A stretch of DNA of 32,192 nucleotides from Tateyamaria pelophila (GCF_019966495.1 NZ_JAIMIA010000054.1:1-32192), one strand, 5' to 3'. Counted from the stretch's first letter, positions 15,513-22,850 are shown. The notes: generated from the sequence alone by a model not told the origin. Numbers and translations are program-made.

Positions 15513-15757
15513 ATCAGCTCGTCGACGGGCAAATTGACAACACATTGCATGCCATCTTCGCCATCAATGGTGACCTGGCCAGAGCCAAATAACCAGACAA
15601 CACGAAAGCGCTGACCCTCATAGTAGGACCAAGCATCCTTTTCGAACTGCGCTCCCGCCCTGATTTCGTTCCACTTTTTTGCGCTAAGCTTGATAGTGCT
15701 ATCACCGTCGTCGTTTCCCCAATATGCCGTAAGTTCTACGAAATTTTTTACAGCCAT
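15491..15757 (-). CDS. Hypothetical protein (88 aa), last gene of cassette
   Basis: I do not recognise this protein. ATG 15757 is preceded by AGGAG at good spacing, so it is probably real; the longer frame to 15892 is not needed. It is a soluble, aromatic-rich small protein (ELTAYWGNDDGDSTIKLSAK, WSYYEGQRFRVVWLFG, QVTIDGEDGMQCVVNLPVDEL) that reads like a compact beta-barrel or SH3-like fold with no membrane part. It starts one base after the stop of the 216-residue gene, so the two are translationally linked and may form a pair, for example effector and immunity or two subunits. That pairing is inference. Confidence 0.6.
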   Translation of the reverse strand: MAVKNFVELTAYWGNDDGDSTIKLSAKKWNEIRAGAQFEKDAWSYYEGQRFRVVWLFGSGQVTIDGEDGMQCVVNLPVDELMVTPISK

Positions 15758-15758
15758 C

Positions 15759-16409
15759 TCAGCGGCTCCTATGAAAAGAAAATGAACCACGTTGATCAGC
15801 TGTGATTGATTGCCAAAGCCCTCTTTTCCTGATCCGGCGCCAGAGAAACTTGGGATGCGACAGTAGGTACCTGAGGTAGCCCCAGCGACCAAGCGTTTGC
15901 CGCCGGTACAATGCGAGCGCGTTCTGCAGATATGGCCTCAACCTTGCAGGGGCTTCAATGAAGGTCGCTTCGCCATCCTCCGCCCAGTCCTCTAACCATT
16001 CACCGGTTGCCCACCAATCGATTTGGGCGATAGCGTCGGCAAACACGTCCACAGGCAGATCTGGATCATCCCAGTCGGCCCCACCGATATCGATATTTTC
16101 AGAATCGTAATCGCTTTCGTCAAACCCACTTGGATCGCCAAAGGCTTCAGCGTCGTGCCAGGTAAGGGTCCACACGCATTCCTCTGTCACAAAGGAAATT
16201 GGAATGTTTCTGGCGAAGTCAAAGCCATCATTTTCGGGAAATAAGTAGAGATGGCTTCGAATCACCCGCGTGAGATTTTCATGGTCAACACTGATGACCT
16301 CGGCCCACTGGCTAAGAACCGTGAACTCACGGAAATTTTCCCACCAATCTTCCTGTAACTTCTGGAGCGTTAGATGCAGAGCCGAGGAGTTGAAATCACG
16401 CACCTTCAT
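15759..16409 (-). CDS. Hypothetical protein (216 aa)
   Basis: This is an unrecognised soluble protein. I chose ATG 16409 (MKVRDFNSSALHLT), which leaves a 56-base gap after the upstream gene. A start at 16514 would overlap that gene by 49 bases. The first 150 residues are strongly acidic and rich in Trp and Asp (DESDYDSENIDIGGADWDDP, DWWATGEWLEDWAEDGE). The C-terminal 40 residues are strongly basic (FLWRRIRKRGLWQ). The lopsided charge suggests binding of a partner or nucleic acid. It lies between an N-formylglutamate amidohydrolase-like gene and the 88-residue gene, in a tight minus-strand run. Base composition is less GC-rich than the housekeeping genes. Confidence 0.6.
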   Translation of the reverse strand: MKVRDFNSSALHLTLQKLQEDWWENFREFTVLSQWAEVISVDHENLTRVIRSHLYLFPENDGFDFARNIPISFVTEECVWTLTWHDAEAFGDPSGFDESDYDSENIDIGGADWDDPDLPVDVFADAIAQIDWWATGEWLEDWAEDGEATFIEAPARLRPYLQNALALYRRQTLGRWGYLRYLLSHPKFLWRRIRKRGLWQSITADQRGSFSFHRSR

Positions 16410-16465
16410 TGGGCTTTCTTGCGTCGAGCGCAGATAGCCTTGCAGTCTGCAATCTTGGGCATCGT

Positions 16466-17161
16466 TCAAACTCCAATCGGCATGGTTGAAAGCCCGGCAA
16501 TCAACCTTTGCCACCTTGGGTCTCCGCTTGGCACCCCAACGACATCGCGCCGGATTTCAATCATCACAGCGGCTTTGGCACCGGCATCAATGACGCCCAC
16601 GTAGGGGGTGTTGTGTCCAACCTCATAGCCGTGCTGGCGGAAGTGCTCCGTAAGCGCCTCAACCCATGCGGGCGGCGTCAGACCTTCGCTGAATCCAATG
16701 TCGATCTCAGGACGTGGCCCATGCGCGTGACGTTCGATCGGCCAAGGCTCAGCAGGATAGGTGTGAAGATCGACCAGGAAGGCGTCAGCCGCTTTTGCCC
16801 GAAGGCGTTTCCAGTGGGGTCGATAATACCTATCCAGCAGCTCATCTCTCCGAACCTCGGTCAAGCCATTACGGATTGGCCGCATCTGGTGATCACAGCC
16901 GTAGAAGACCCCGCGGCCAACTTCTGCCATCTCCTCCTTGCTGTCGTCATCGTAGCGCTCAACGTCGACCACAATGCGGGACACATCCGCCTCAACGATC
17001 TCCGCCAACGGCCAGGCCTGCCTTGCCATTTCGTCCGTGTGGAGATCAGCAGAGACCAATGCCTCTGCTTCAACTGCAGCCCGCAGAGAAAGAAATTCTG
17101 GCCACGCGTCATCAGGGATAGCGATGGAGGCATGTGGGACATGGACAACGAGCTTCGGCAT
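16466..17161 (-). CDS. N-formylglutamate amidohydrolase-family protein
   Basis: The 231-residue protein starts at ATG 17161. FGase family motifs are visible: HVPHAS (residues 7-12), ADLHTDEMA (38-46), VERYDDD (67-73), DRYYRPHW (110-117) and VDLHTYPAEPW (130-140), with RxxE-like IEIRRDV at 201-207. The histidines and acidic residues that bind zinc are in place. In the histidine pathway this enzyme splits N-formylglutamate to glutamate and formate. No hut genes are near, and the setting is a mobile island, so the true substrate may be a different N-acyl or peptide bond. It follows the DUF3293 gene by 7 bases. Confidence 0.82.
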   Translation of the reverse strand: MPKLVVHVPHASIAIPDDAWPEFLSLRAAVEAEALVSADLHTDEMARQAWPLAEIVEADVSRIVVDVERYDDDSKEEMAEVGRGVFYGCDHQMRPIRNGLTEVRRDELLDRYYRPHWKRLRAKAADAFLVDLHTYPAEPWPIERHAHGPRPEIDIGFSEGLTPPAWVEALTEHFRQHGYEVGHNTPYVGVIDAGAKAAVMIEIRRDVVGVPSGDPRWQRLIAGLSTMPIGV

Positions 17162-17168
17162 CTCAGGA

Positions 17169-17588
17169 CTACCTCAACATAACAAGCTGCGGTACAGCGT
17201 CTGCATCGGCCCAAACGACAGCGTTCTGGTCAAACTCCGCCCCTAGAGCCTTTGCTCGCTCGAGGCCCAGCCCCGGCACGAAGATGCTCTCTTCCCCTGG
17301 CCAGTCACCAGATGGGTCCATCCCAAGGGCGTTCATGGCAGGAAATCCCTCAACGGAAAGCTGTCGCAGGAGATGGCTTTGGGCTTTCCTGTTGTCCTCC
17401 TCCGAGGTTTCTGCGCTGAAAGGGTTCCATGCGGTCAGATAACCGGCGGATGACACTCGGAGGTCAGCGTATAGCGCTTGCAATTCAGGTGAGTAGCGCC
17501 CAACGCGCATCGTAAATGCTTGCGGTTCGAGAACCCTGAAATCCGTCGATTCATAGGCTTTGATGAGATCTGCGGGAATTACAGTCAT
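17169..17588 (-). CDS. DUF3293 domain-containing protein
   Basis: The protein has 139 residues from ATG 17588, behind GGAG; ATG 17603 would add five residues. The pattern fits DUF3293: AYESTDFRV near the start, then SAGYLTAWNPFSAETSEEDN, LSVEGFPAMNALGMDPSGDW, GEESIFVPGLGLERAKALGAEFDQNAVVW and a final VPQLVMLR. The function of the family is unknown. It is a small soluble protein and the first gene of the four-gene minus-strand cassette, with only 7 bases to the amidohydrolase-like gene. Confidence 0.75.
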   Translation of the reverse strand: MTVIPADLIKAYESTDFRVLEPQAFTMRVGRYSPELQALYADLRVSSAGYLTAWNPFSAETSEEDNRKAQSHLLRQLSVEGFPAMNALGMDPSGDWPGEESIFVPGLGLERAKALGAEFDQNAVVWADADAVPQLVMLR

Positions 17589-17677
17589 TGAGAGAGACTC
17601 CATCTCAGCAATATCAAAGGCTTCGAACGTGAAGTCCAGAGTTCCACGGAGGGACAGCTGCTTGAAGGCTGAAGTGA

Positions 17678-18206
17678 CTAGCCGCCAGCGCGCGTCAGCG
17701 TGTGCGTGACTGCCTCGATGCGGTACGCACCATCGACGCCGGGCCGGGTGCCCGCGATGATGCAGAGGCCATCCGGGACTGCGGCAGTGTTGCCCTCGAT
17801 CGTGACGGTGCCTTCACCGGCGTCCCGCTGCGCCGTTGCCGCGTCACTGTCGGATTGTTGCGCTGCCTCTGTCTCGTCCGCCCGCGATAGGCGCGACGCA
17901 TGGATCGCGCTCACGTCCAGTCCGGTTGACCGCTGGACCCTCTGCCAGCTGGCTGATGCCACGTCATACCAGCGCGCGCGCACCTCGCTGAATTGCGCGC
18001 GACCAAGCTGGGGGGTGATATCCCAGCTGTGCAGGTTCTCGCCCCAGACGGCGCGGACGGCAGCCTGATAGTCCGCGTTCCGCTTCGAGAGGAACGCGGT
18101 GTCCCCCACGACCCGAAAGTTGGCCCCGATCTCCCGGGCAAGCCGCTCGCCCATGCCGATAAAGCTCTCGTCGCGCATCTCGAAATAGGTCCGGGCCAGC
18201 GATCGC
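17678..18206 (-). pseudogene. Phage late-control/tail protein, C-terminal part (disrupted by IS256)
   Basis: The frame after the IS256 insertion reads LARTYFEMRDESFIGMGERL, REIGANFRVVGD, then WDITPQLGRAQFSEVRARWY and ends PGVDGAYRIEAVTHTLTRAGG. I judge this to be a gpD/late-control-D-like phage tail protein (baseplate hub type). The usual residues after TRAGG are missing, with a stop at once (17678-17680), so the 3' end is also lost at the junction with the DUF3293 cassette. The other part of the gene continues beyond the IS element at 19600. Its family is recognised from pattern only. Confidence 0.65.
18199..18206. repeat. Left target-site duplication of IS256 element
   Basis: The bases GCGATCGC directly abut the IS terminal repeat and recur at 19600-19607. 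The 8-bp length is normal for IS256. The site is itself a palindrome. Confidence 0.85.
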
Positions 18207-19599
18207 GGTTGTGTCTCGAAAGTGGTGGAAATTCTCTGGCGGCGTTCTCCGAGCGGTTTGATTTGCGCCTGATCAGGCGACGAGGTCAAGTGTCATCGGC
18301 TCAATTGGTTGCGCGAGTGTTTCCCAGCCGTCGACTTTGCGCATCTGGATTTGGCCTGAGGCGAGGAGCGCCCAAAGCAGCATCGGCACGGTTTCAGCGC
18401 AGGGCAACACGGTCTGTGTTTTGATCCGGCGGCGAAACTCCTCGTTCAGGCGCTCGATGGCGTTGGTCGTGCGGGCTGACTTCCACTGCGACGGATCGAG
18501 GCGGGTGAAGGTGAACAGCCGATCCCCGGCCTCTTCAAGGCTGTCTGCGACCGCTCGGCACTTGAGCCGCCATTTGCGTAGAAAGGATTTGCGCTGCTTC
18601 TCAACTTTATCGGCCGTGTCAGCGTAAATCATGGCGCGATAATCGTCGCCCAGCTCCTCGTGCATATGTTTTGGGGCGTGGGCCAGCAGGTTGCGATGCT
18701 TGTGAACAGTGCAGCGCTGGATCGGCAAGTCTTGGCCCCACAACGCCACCAGCGCAGCCTCCAATCCCGGCGCACCATCAACCATCACGAACTCGGGCCG
18801 CTTAAGGCCCCGCGCATCGAGGTCGTCAATGAACTGACGCCAGGCGGCTGTGCTCTCCCCACCCATATTCATAATGGAAAGCAATACCTTCTGCCCGTCC
18901 CGGCGCACGCCGATAGCCACCAGAACAGAGATGTTCGTGGCTTTTTTATCCAGCCGCGTCTTGATGACGGTGCCGTCAAGGATGAGCCGAACGATGTCCT
19001 CATCAGCAAGGCTACGGACGCACCAAGCGTCCCAGTCGGTCTTCACCTTTCGCCAAGCGCGGCTGACCACGTCTTTGCTGACAGCCCCCTTGAACAGCGC
19101 AAACAGTGCGCGCTTCACACGCCGCGTGTTGGTGCCCGAGAGATAGACCGACGCAATCAGCGCTTCGGCCGTCTTGGTCAGGCGCTGGTAGCGCGGCAAC
19201 GCTTTTGAGCTCCATTCACTGACCTTGCCAACTTCGTCTTCAACCCGGGCGCGGGGTACGCTGATCGTCTCAGTGCCAAATGTCCCGGTGATTTGACGGC
19301 CCCGGTGGCCGTGGCGATAGCCCTTCACCGTTCCGGCCTCTCGGCCATACCGCAAACGACCAAGAAAGCCGTCCAGTTCTTCGTTGAAAACGGCCTCGAT
19401 GGTGCCGCGGATGTTGGCGCGAAGCCGATCCTCGATCGGGTCAAAGCCTTCTTCACATGTAAGTAGCGAAATGGGGCTCGTGTCTGTAGTCTTGGTCATG
19501 GCGTGATCTCCTATGGCGGTACCAGCCGCCGATTGGGTGGGTTTGATTCACCCGGAGATTACGCCACCTTCAAATTTCCACCAACTTCGCGACACGACC
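18207..19599 (-). mobile_element. IS256-family insertion sequence, complete
   Basis: This 1393-bp element is bounded by imperfect terminal inverted repeats. They begin GGTTGTGTCTCGAAAGTGG on the left and, in reverse complement, GGTCGTGTCGCGAAGTTGG on the right, and both continue TGGAAATT. The outer TSD GCGATCGC is present on both sides. The single transposase gene fills it. The exact TSD indicates a simple insertion that has not since rearranged, and the intact transposase suggests it may still be active. Confidence 0.92.
18273..19499 (-). CDS. IS256-family (mutator-type) transposase
   Basis: This full-length 408-residue DDE transposase has D175 (LILDGTVIKTR), D241 (VMVDGAPGLEAAL) and E349 (TTNAIERLNEEFRRR) as catalytic triad. 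The family C-x-x-H signature is C263-T-V-H266 (IQRCTVHKHRN). The N-terminal KGYRHGHRGRQITGTFGTETI region binds the terminal repeats. No frameshift or internal stop is seen. It cuts and pastes the surrounding element and here has split a phage tail gene. Confidence 0.95.
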   Translation of the reverse strand: MTKTTDTSPISLLTCEEGFDPIEDRLRANIRGTIEAVFNEELDGFLGRLRYGREAGTVKGYRHGHRGRQITGTFGTETISVPRARVEDEVGKVSEWSSKALPRYQRLTKTAEALIASVYLSGTNTRRVKRALFALFKGAVSKDVVSRAWRKVKTDWDAWCVRSLADEDIVRLILDGTVIKTRLDKKATNISVLVAIGVRRDGQKVLLSIMNMGGESTAAWRQFIDDLDARGLKRPEFVMVDGAPGLEAALVALWGQDLPIQRCTVHKHRNLLAHAPKHMHEELGDDYRAMIYADTADKVEKQRKSFLRKWRLKCRAVADSLEEAGDRLFTFTRLDPSQWKSARTTNAIERLNEEFRRRIKTQTVLPCAETVPMLLWALLASGQIQMRKVDGWETLAQPIEPMTLDLVA

Positions 19600-19607
19600 G
19601 CGATCGC
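19600..19607. repeat. Right target-site duplication of IS256 element
   Basis: Second copy of GCGATCGC, directly after the right terminal repeat. Confidence 0.85.
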
Positions 19608-19698
19608 AGCGCAGGGTCGATATCGACACTGGTGATCCCGGCAAACGCGCCTGCCTCGCGCATGATTGTTTCGACTGTCGCGTTGTCCCAGTTGCGCT
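19600..19698 (-). pseudogene. Phage late-control/tail protein, upstream part (disrupted by IS256)
   Basis: The minus-strand frame NWDNATVETIMREAGAFAGI, TSVDIDPALR ends at the target duplication. If the IS and one TSD copy are removed it joins in frame to LARTYFEMRDES at 18198, giving VDIDPALRSLARTYFEM. The true N-terminus is missing: the frame meets a recombinase remnant near 19699. The gene was thus truncated at both ends and then split by the IS. Confidence 0.65.
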
Positions 19699-19854
19699 GT
19701 TGATCCCAAACTGCCGCGACAGAGCGCCGGGCTTTACCCCAGCCTTGATCGAGGCGCGGATCAGGTTGACCTGCGATTGCGTCAGGCCCTCCACACTGGG
19801 CATACTGGAGGACGGCTGCGCTGCTGGGGCAGGTTCCTGCCATTCCCTTAGGCA
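19699..19854 (-). pseudogene. Serine-recombinase C-terminal remnant
   Basis: The frame EWQEPAPAAQPSSS, then SVEGLTQSQVNLIRASIKAG, VKPGALSRQFGIN resembles the C-terminal helix-turn-helix of resolvase/invertase recombinases (GLxxxQVxxIRxxIKAGxKPxxIARQFGI). A stop lies just upstream (TGA at 19855-19857), and the catalytic domain is absent. It is fused directly to phage-gene sequence, marking another recombination junction. Confidence 0.55.
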
Positions 19855-20055
19855 TCATTCGCCGCAGCTCAGCTTCCCGAAAGCGGCCGTAAAAACATCT
19901 ATAGAGTTTTGCATGTTTCCCGTGTTCAGGAAGCGGGGAAACAGAAGTTTTGCCTTGGCGAATGAACAGTTCATTGCGCAAACCTCAGTAATGAGTGACA
20001 CAGATTACTCAGCTTCGCGATATCGTATTTCAACTGAATTGAAGGCCAAAAACCA
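19855..20055. other. Short region before the nuclease gene
   Basis: No recognisable gene. It is AT-richer than the surroundings and must contain the promoter of the Mrr-like gene. GAAGG lies 11 bases before its ATG, a weak ribosome site. Confidence 0.4.
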
Positions 20056-20973
20056 ATGCCAAGGCTTGATGCTACGAGCTCACATTACATTAAACTTGGT
20101 CGCCGTGGCGAATGGGAGGCTGAAGCAATTGCTGAAGGTGTTCTGCGTTTCGGGTATCACGAATTGCCGCATGAGTTGTGTATTGCCGGTGAATGGGACG
20201 ATGCGAAGGAAGCGTGGCGCGCGCATCGCGGTGGCAACGAAGGGGTGTTGACCAGCGACCTAACCCAAGCTCGCACCTTTTATACCGCCCCTGAGACTTC
20301 AGTTTTCATCACTTTTCATGCTGGGCGGCTGTATTGGTGTCGTCCCCGCGGCCCAGCTGAGCTTTTGGAAGATGGGACCAAGCTGCGTGCAACTGTCGAT
20401 GGTTGGCACGGTCAAACGGTGGGTGGCGAAGATCTATTCTATGAACGCCTTTCCGGTCGACTTTTGAAGGTTCAAGGATTTCGAGGAACCATTTGCCAGG
20501 TTGAACCCCAGGAATACCTGCTGCGAAAACTCGGTGACGAGGTCATGCCAGAGGTGCAGGTGGCCTTACAGGCAGAAGATCAAATAGTTAATGCGATCTC
20601 TGGATTAATGGGGCTTTTGACGTGGCAGGATTTCGAACTTTTGGTTGACTTGGTCTTTTCATCAAGTGGGTGGAAACGCACAGGTTCAATTGGTGGCGTC
20701 CAGAACACCGTAGATATCGAATTGCTCCTACCATCGACTCAAGAGAGAGCCTTTGTTCAAGTCAAGTCGCATGCAACGCCCAGACAGTTTGATGATTATG
20801 TACGACGAATGGACCAAATGGTCGGTGTCGACCGCATGTTTTTCGTTTGGCACACAGGACATGTAGGCGATGCTCCGGTTCATGGACGCGTTACGCTAAT
20901 TGACCCGGTCAGACTTGCCCGAATGGTTCTTGATGCAGGTTTAACAACTTGGCTGAGGCAAAAAGTGAGCTGA
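20056..20973 (+). CDS. Mrr-like restriction endonuclease with distinct N-terminal domain
   Basis: This is a 305-residue soluble protein. Residues 185-290 match the Mrr-type PD-(D/E)xK fold: helix LTWQDFELLVDLVFSSSGW (E194), strand NTVDIELLL (D220) and FVQVKSHA with Q235-V-K237, the Gln variant typical of Mrr relatives. ARQ-like helix TPRQFDDYVRRM follows. Residues 1-160 form a separate domain (YIKLGRRGEWEAEAIAEGVL, RFGYHELPHELCIAGEWDDA, SVFITFHAGRLYWCRP, RLSGRLLKVQGFRGTICQV). Its beta-rich, aromatic sequence would suit a PUA/EVE-like reader of modified bases, but I cannot assign it. No methyltransferase is adjacent, so a modification-dependent (type IV-like) defence nuclease is plausible. It is less GC-rich than core genes and beside phage debris. 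Confidence 0.75.
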   Translation: MPRLDATSSHYIKLGRRGEWEAEAIAEGVLRFGYHELPHELCIAGEWDDAKEAWRAHRGGNEGVLTSDLTQARTFYTAPETSVFITFHAGRLYWCRPRGPAELLEDGTKLRATVDGWHGQTVGGEDLFYERLSGRLLKVQGFRGTICQVEPQEYLLRKLGDEVMPEVQVALQAEDQIVNAISGLMGLLTWQDFELLVDLVFSSSGWKRTGSIGGVQNTVDIELLLPSTQERAFVQVKSHATPRQFDDYVRRMDQMVGVDRMFFVWHTGHVGDAPVHGRVTLIDPVRLARMVLDAGLTTWLRQKVS

Positions 20974-20998
20974 AGCCTTACTGTGGTTAAATCTGTCG

Positions 20999-21080
20999 AG
21001 CGTCTTGAACGGCCCATTCCTGCCGTTCACCTGACCATCTAATTGCCGCGGTGCGGCCCGTCATAGGAGACATTCGCCGC
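20999..21080. repeat. Intergenic repeat, copy D (downstream of ridA)
   Basis: GGCCCATTCCTGCCG, then ACCATCTAATTGCCGC, GTGCGGCCCGTCATA and GACATTCGCCGC. It aligns through its whole length with 21767-21850 on the other side of the ridA-family gene, in the same orientation. Confidence 0.65.
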
Positions 21081-21140
21081 GCGCGCAAAATCGATCGCTG
21101 GGCGAAGTCAGACATCGCAGACGCAACTGTCTTTGAAAGT

Positions 21141-21626
21141 TCAAACTCGGATCAAAACTTCGCCTTCAATCTCCATTGCAAATCCAAGTGGCAATCCAGA
21201 CACGCCGATTGCAGAACGAGCGTGGCAGCCCACTTCCTGTCCGAACACGGCAATGATTAGGTCACTAAACCCGTTCACCACGAGGTGTTGCTCGGAATAC
21301 CCGGATGCTGATGTCACCATCCCGAAGACGCGAACCCACCCAATTATTCGAGAGAGTTCGCCAATCTCGGATTTGAGGTTTGCCAAAACCGACAATGCCA
21401 CTTCTCGTGCTTCAGCGTATGCTTCTTCGGTTGTAAGGTCCGTCCCTACAACGCCGAACGGGCCACTGATGCGTCCGTCGGCTCCATTCTTTGGATGGCC
21501 AGAAAACAACGCGCGCTCGCCTCTTATGTTCACGAATGCGAAAGGTATGTGCAGTCCCTCAGGCAATTTTGTCGGCTGAGGTAATTTCAGACCAAGCGCT
21601 GCCAGTCTTTCTTCAGGTGTGGTCAC
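21141..21626 (-). CDS. RidA/YjgF-family enamine/imine deaminase
   Basis: The protein has 161 residues from GTG 21626, with GGGGAAA eight bases upstream; another GTG at 21632 sits too close to that site. Family pattern: TPEERLAALGLKLPQPTKLPEG (as MTTPEERLA), GERALFSGHPKNGADG, EEAYAEAREVALSVLANLKSE, VVNGFSDLIIAVFGQEVGCHARSAIGVSGLP and EIEGEVLIRV. The Arg of HARSAIG is the conserved substrate-binding one. RidA proteins hydrolyse reactive 2-aminoacrylate or imine made by PLP enzymes. It is slightly long for the family, of the RidA-like subgroup with LPxG ends. A PLP dehydratase able to make that substrate lies divergently next door. Confidence 0.85.
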   Translation of the reverse strand: MTTPEERLAALGLKLPQPTKLPEGLHIPFAFVNIRGERALFSGHPKNGADGRISGPFGVVGTDLTTEEAYAEAREVALSVLANLKSEIGELSRIIGWVRVFGMVTSASGYSEQHLVVNGFSDLIIAVFGQEVGCHARSAIGVSGLPLGFAMEIEGEVLIRV

Positions 21627-21766
21627 GAACACTTTCCCCGCTCAATGATTGGATTTCACGCTATATCACGTCGACCGTCCCGTTCGCCAGCCAATGTCAG
21701 AGCGGATTCCAAGCAGACCTCGGATGCGGCGCAACATCTGCAGTTTGACCAATCCCGTCGGTCGTC

Positions 21767-21850
21767 ACTGACGGCCCATTCCTGACCTTAACCATCATCT
21801 AATGCCGCTAAAGTGCGGCCCTTCATACCAACATTTGCTGCAACTGCGAA
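21767..21850. repeat. Intergenic repeat, copy E (upstream of ridA)
   Basis: GACGGCCCATTCCTGACC, then CATCTAATGCCGCTAAAG, TGCGGCCCTTCATACC and AACATTTGCTGCAAC. It shares long stretches with copy D at 20999-21080. It lies in the 285-base gap between the RidA-like and dehydratase genes and so sits inside their promoter region. Confidence 0.65.
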
Positions 21851-21911
21851 AACTGGTGAGCCTTTTGACAGTGCAATTGACGGCCGACCGCGCACGGTCC
21901 ATCGTCAGCGC

Positions 21912-22850
21912 ATGAAACAGCTTACCTCCGCCGACATCACCGCCGCCGCCGATCGCATTGCGGGCCATATCCGTCTAACGCCTGTCTTGCAGTTGGAGTC
22001 GGGCGCGCTTGGTCTGCATTACCCCGTCACGCTGAAACTGGAGCACACGCAGGTCACAGGCTCCTTCAAGGTGCGGGGTGCGTTCAACAACCTGCTCAGC
22101 CGGGATGTGCCCGATGCAGGCATTGTCGCAGCCTCGGGCGGGAACCATGGCGCCGCCGTAGCATATGCGGCCACCAAGCTGGGACATAAGTCAGTTGTCT
22201 TCGTGCCCCGTGCGATTGCCAAGGAAGAAAAGCTTCGCCGGATGCGCGATTTCGGTGCTGAGGTCATCCTGACCGAAGGCAGCGTCGCCGATTGTATGGC
22301 GGAGTACGCCGCGCATGCAGAAACCACCGGTGCGCTATCGGTCCACCCCTATGACACTGCTCCCACATTGGCGGGTCAGGGCACCGTTGCGTTAGAGATG
22401 GAAAAACAGACCGATGGGTTCGACACCATCATGGTTGCTACCGGCGGTGGAGGGTTGATCGGCGGCATTGCCGCTGGGATCGGCGACCGGGTGCGCGTGG
22501 TGTCGGTCGAAACCGAAGGCACCAACACTCTAGCCCGATCTTTGAAGGAAGGTTCGGAAATAGACGTTGCCGCCAGCGGAATTTCCGCAGGCTCACTTGG
22601 CGGGCCGCGGTTGGGCGAATTGTCCTACACTATCATTAAGGAAAGGGTCACAGACGCCATCGTGCTGCCCGACGTGGCGGTATTCGACGCCGCGAAGAAG
22701 CTGTGGGAAGGCACACGGCTAGTCGGCGAACCGGGCGCTGCGACTGCATTGGCGGCGTTGACATCGGGTGCCTACAAGCCGGGCAAAGATGAACGGATTG
22801 CTGTTCTTGTCTGTGGCGGGAATGCGGAACCCCACTGGTTTATGGATTGA
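21912..22850 (+). CDS. PLP-dependent serine/threonine dehydratase (fold type II)
   Basis: The protein has 312 residues from ATG 21912; the frame extends upstream to 21813 into repeat DNA, without support. K53 in GSFKVRGA is the PLP lysine, S-G-G-N-H-G binds the substrate and cofactor (ASGGNHGAAV), and GGGGLIGGIA binds the phosphate. No ACT-like domain follows the catalytic part, so it is like the catabolic TdcB type rather than feedback-regulated IlvA. It should convert L-threonine or L-serine to 2-oxobutyrate or pyruvate plus ammonia through a reactive enamine. The divergent RidA-like gene would clear that intermediate. A specific preference, e.g. threo-hydroxyaspartate, cannot be excluded. 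Confidence 0.9.
   Translation: MKQLTSADITAAADRIAGHIRLTPVLQLESGALGLHYPVTLKLEHTQVTGSFKVRGAFNNLLSRDVPDAGIVAASGGNHGAAVAYAATKLGHKSVVFVPRAIAKEEKLRRMRDFGAEVILTEGSVADCMAEYAAHAETTGALSVHPYDTAPTLAGQGTVALEMEKQTDGFDTIMVATGGGGLIGGIAAGIGDRVRVVSVETEGTNTLARSLKEGSEIDVAASGISAGSLGGPRLGELSYTIIKERVTDAIVLPDVAVFDAAKKLWEGTRLVGEPGAATALAALTSGAYKPGKDERIAVLVCGGNAEPHWFMD

Noticed and set aside
16466-17161. hut histidine-degradation operon
   Set aside because: The FGase-like gene is present, but no hutH, hutU, hutI or hutF neighbours are found.
18207-19599. IS256 ends placed at the GTGTC bases (18211, 19595)
   Set aside because: The inverted repeat continues outward by four more bases (GGTT/GGTC), and only then do identical 8-bp flanks appear, so the ends are 18207 and 19599.
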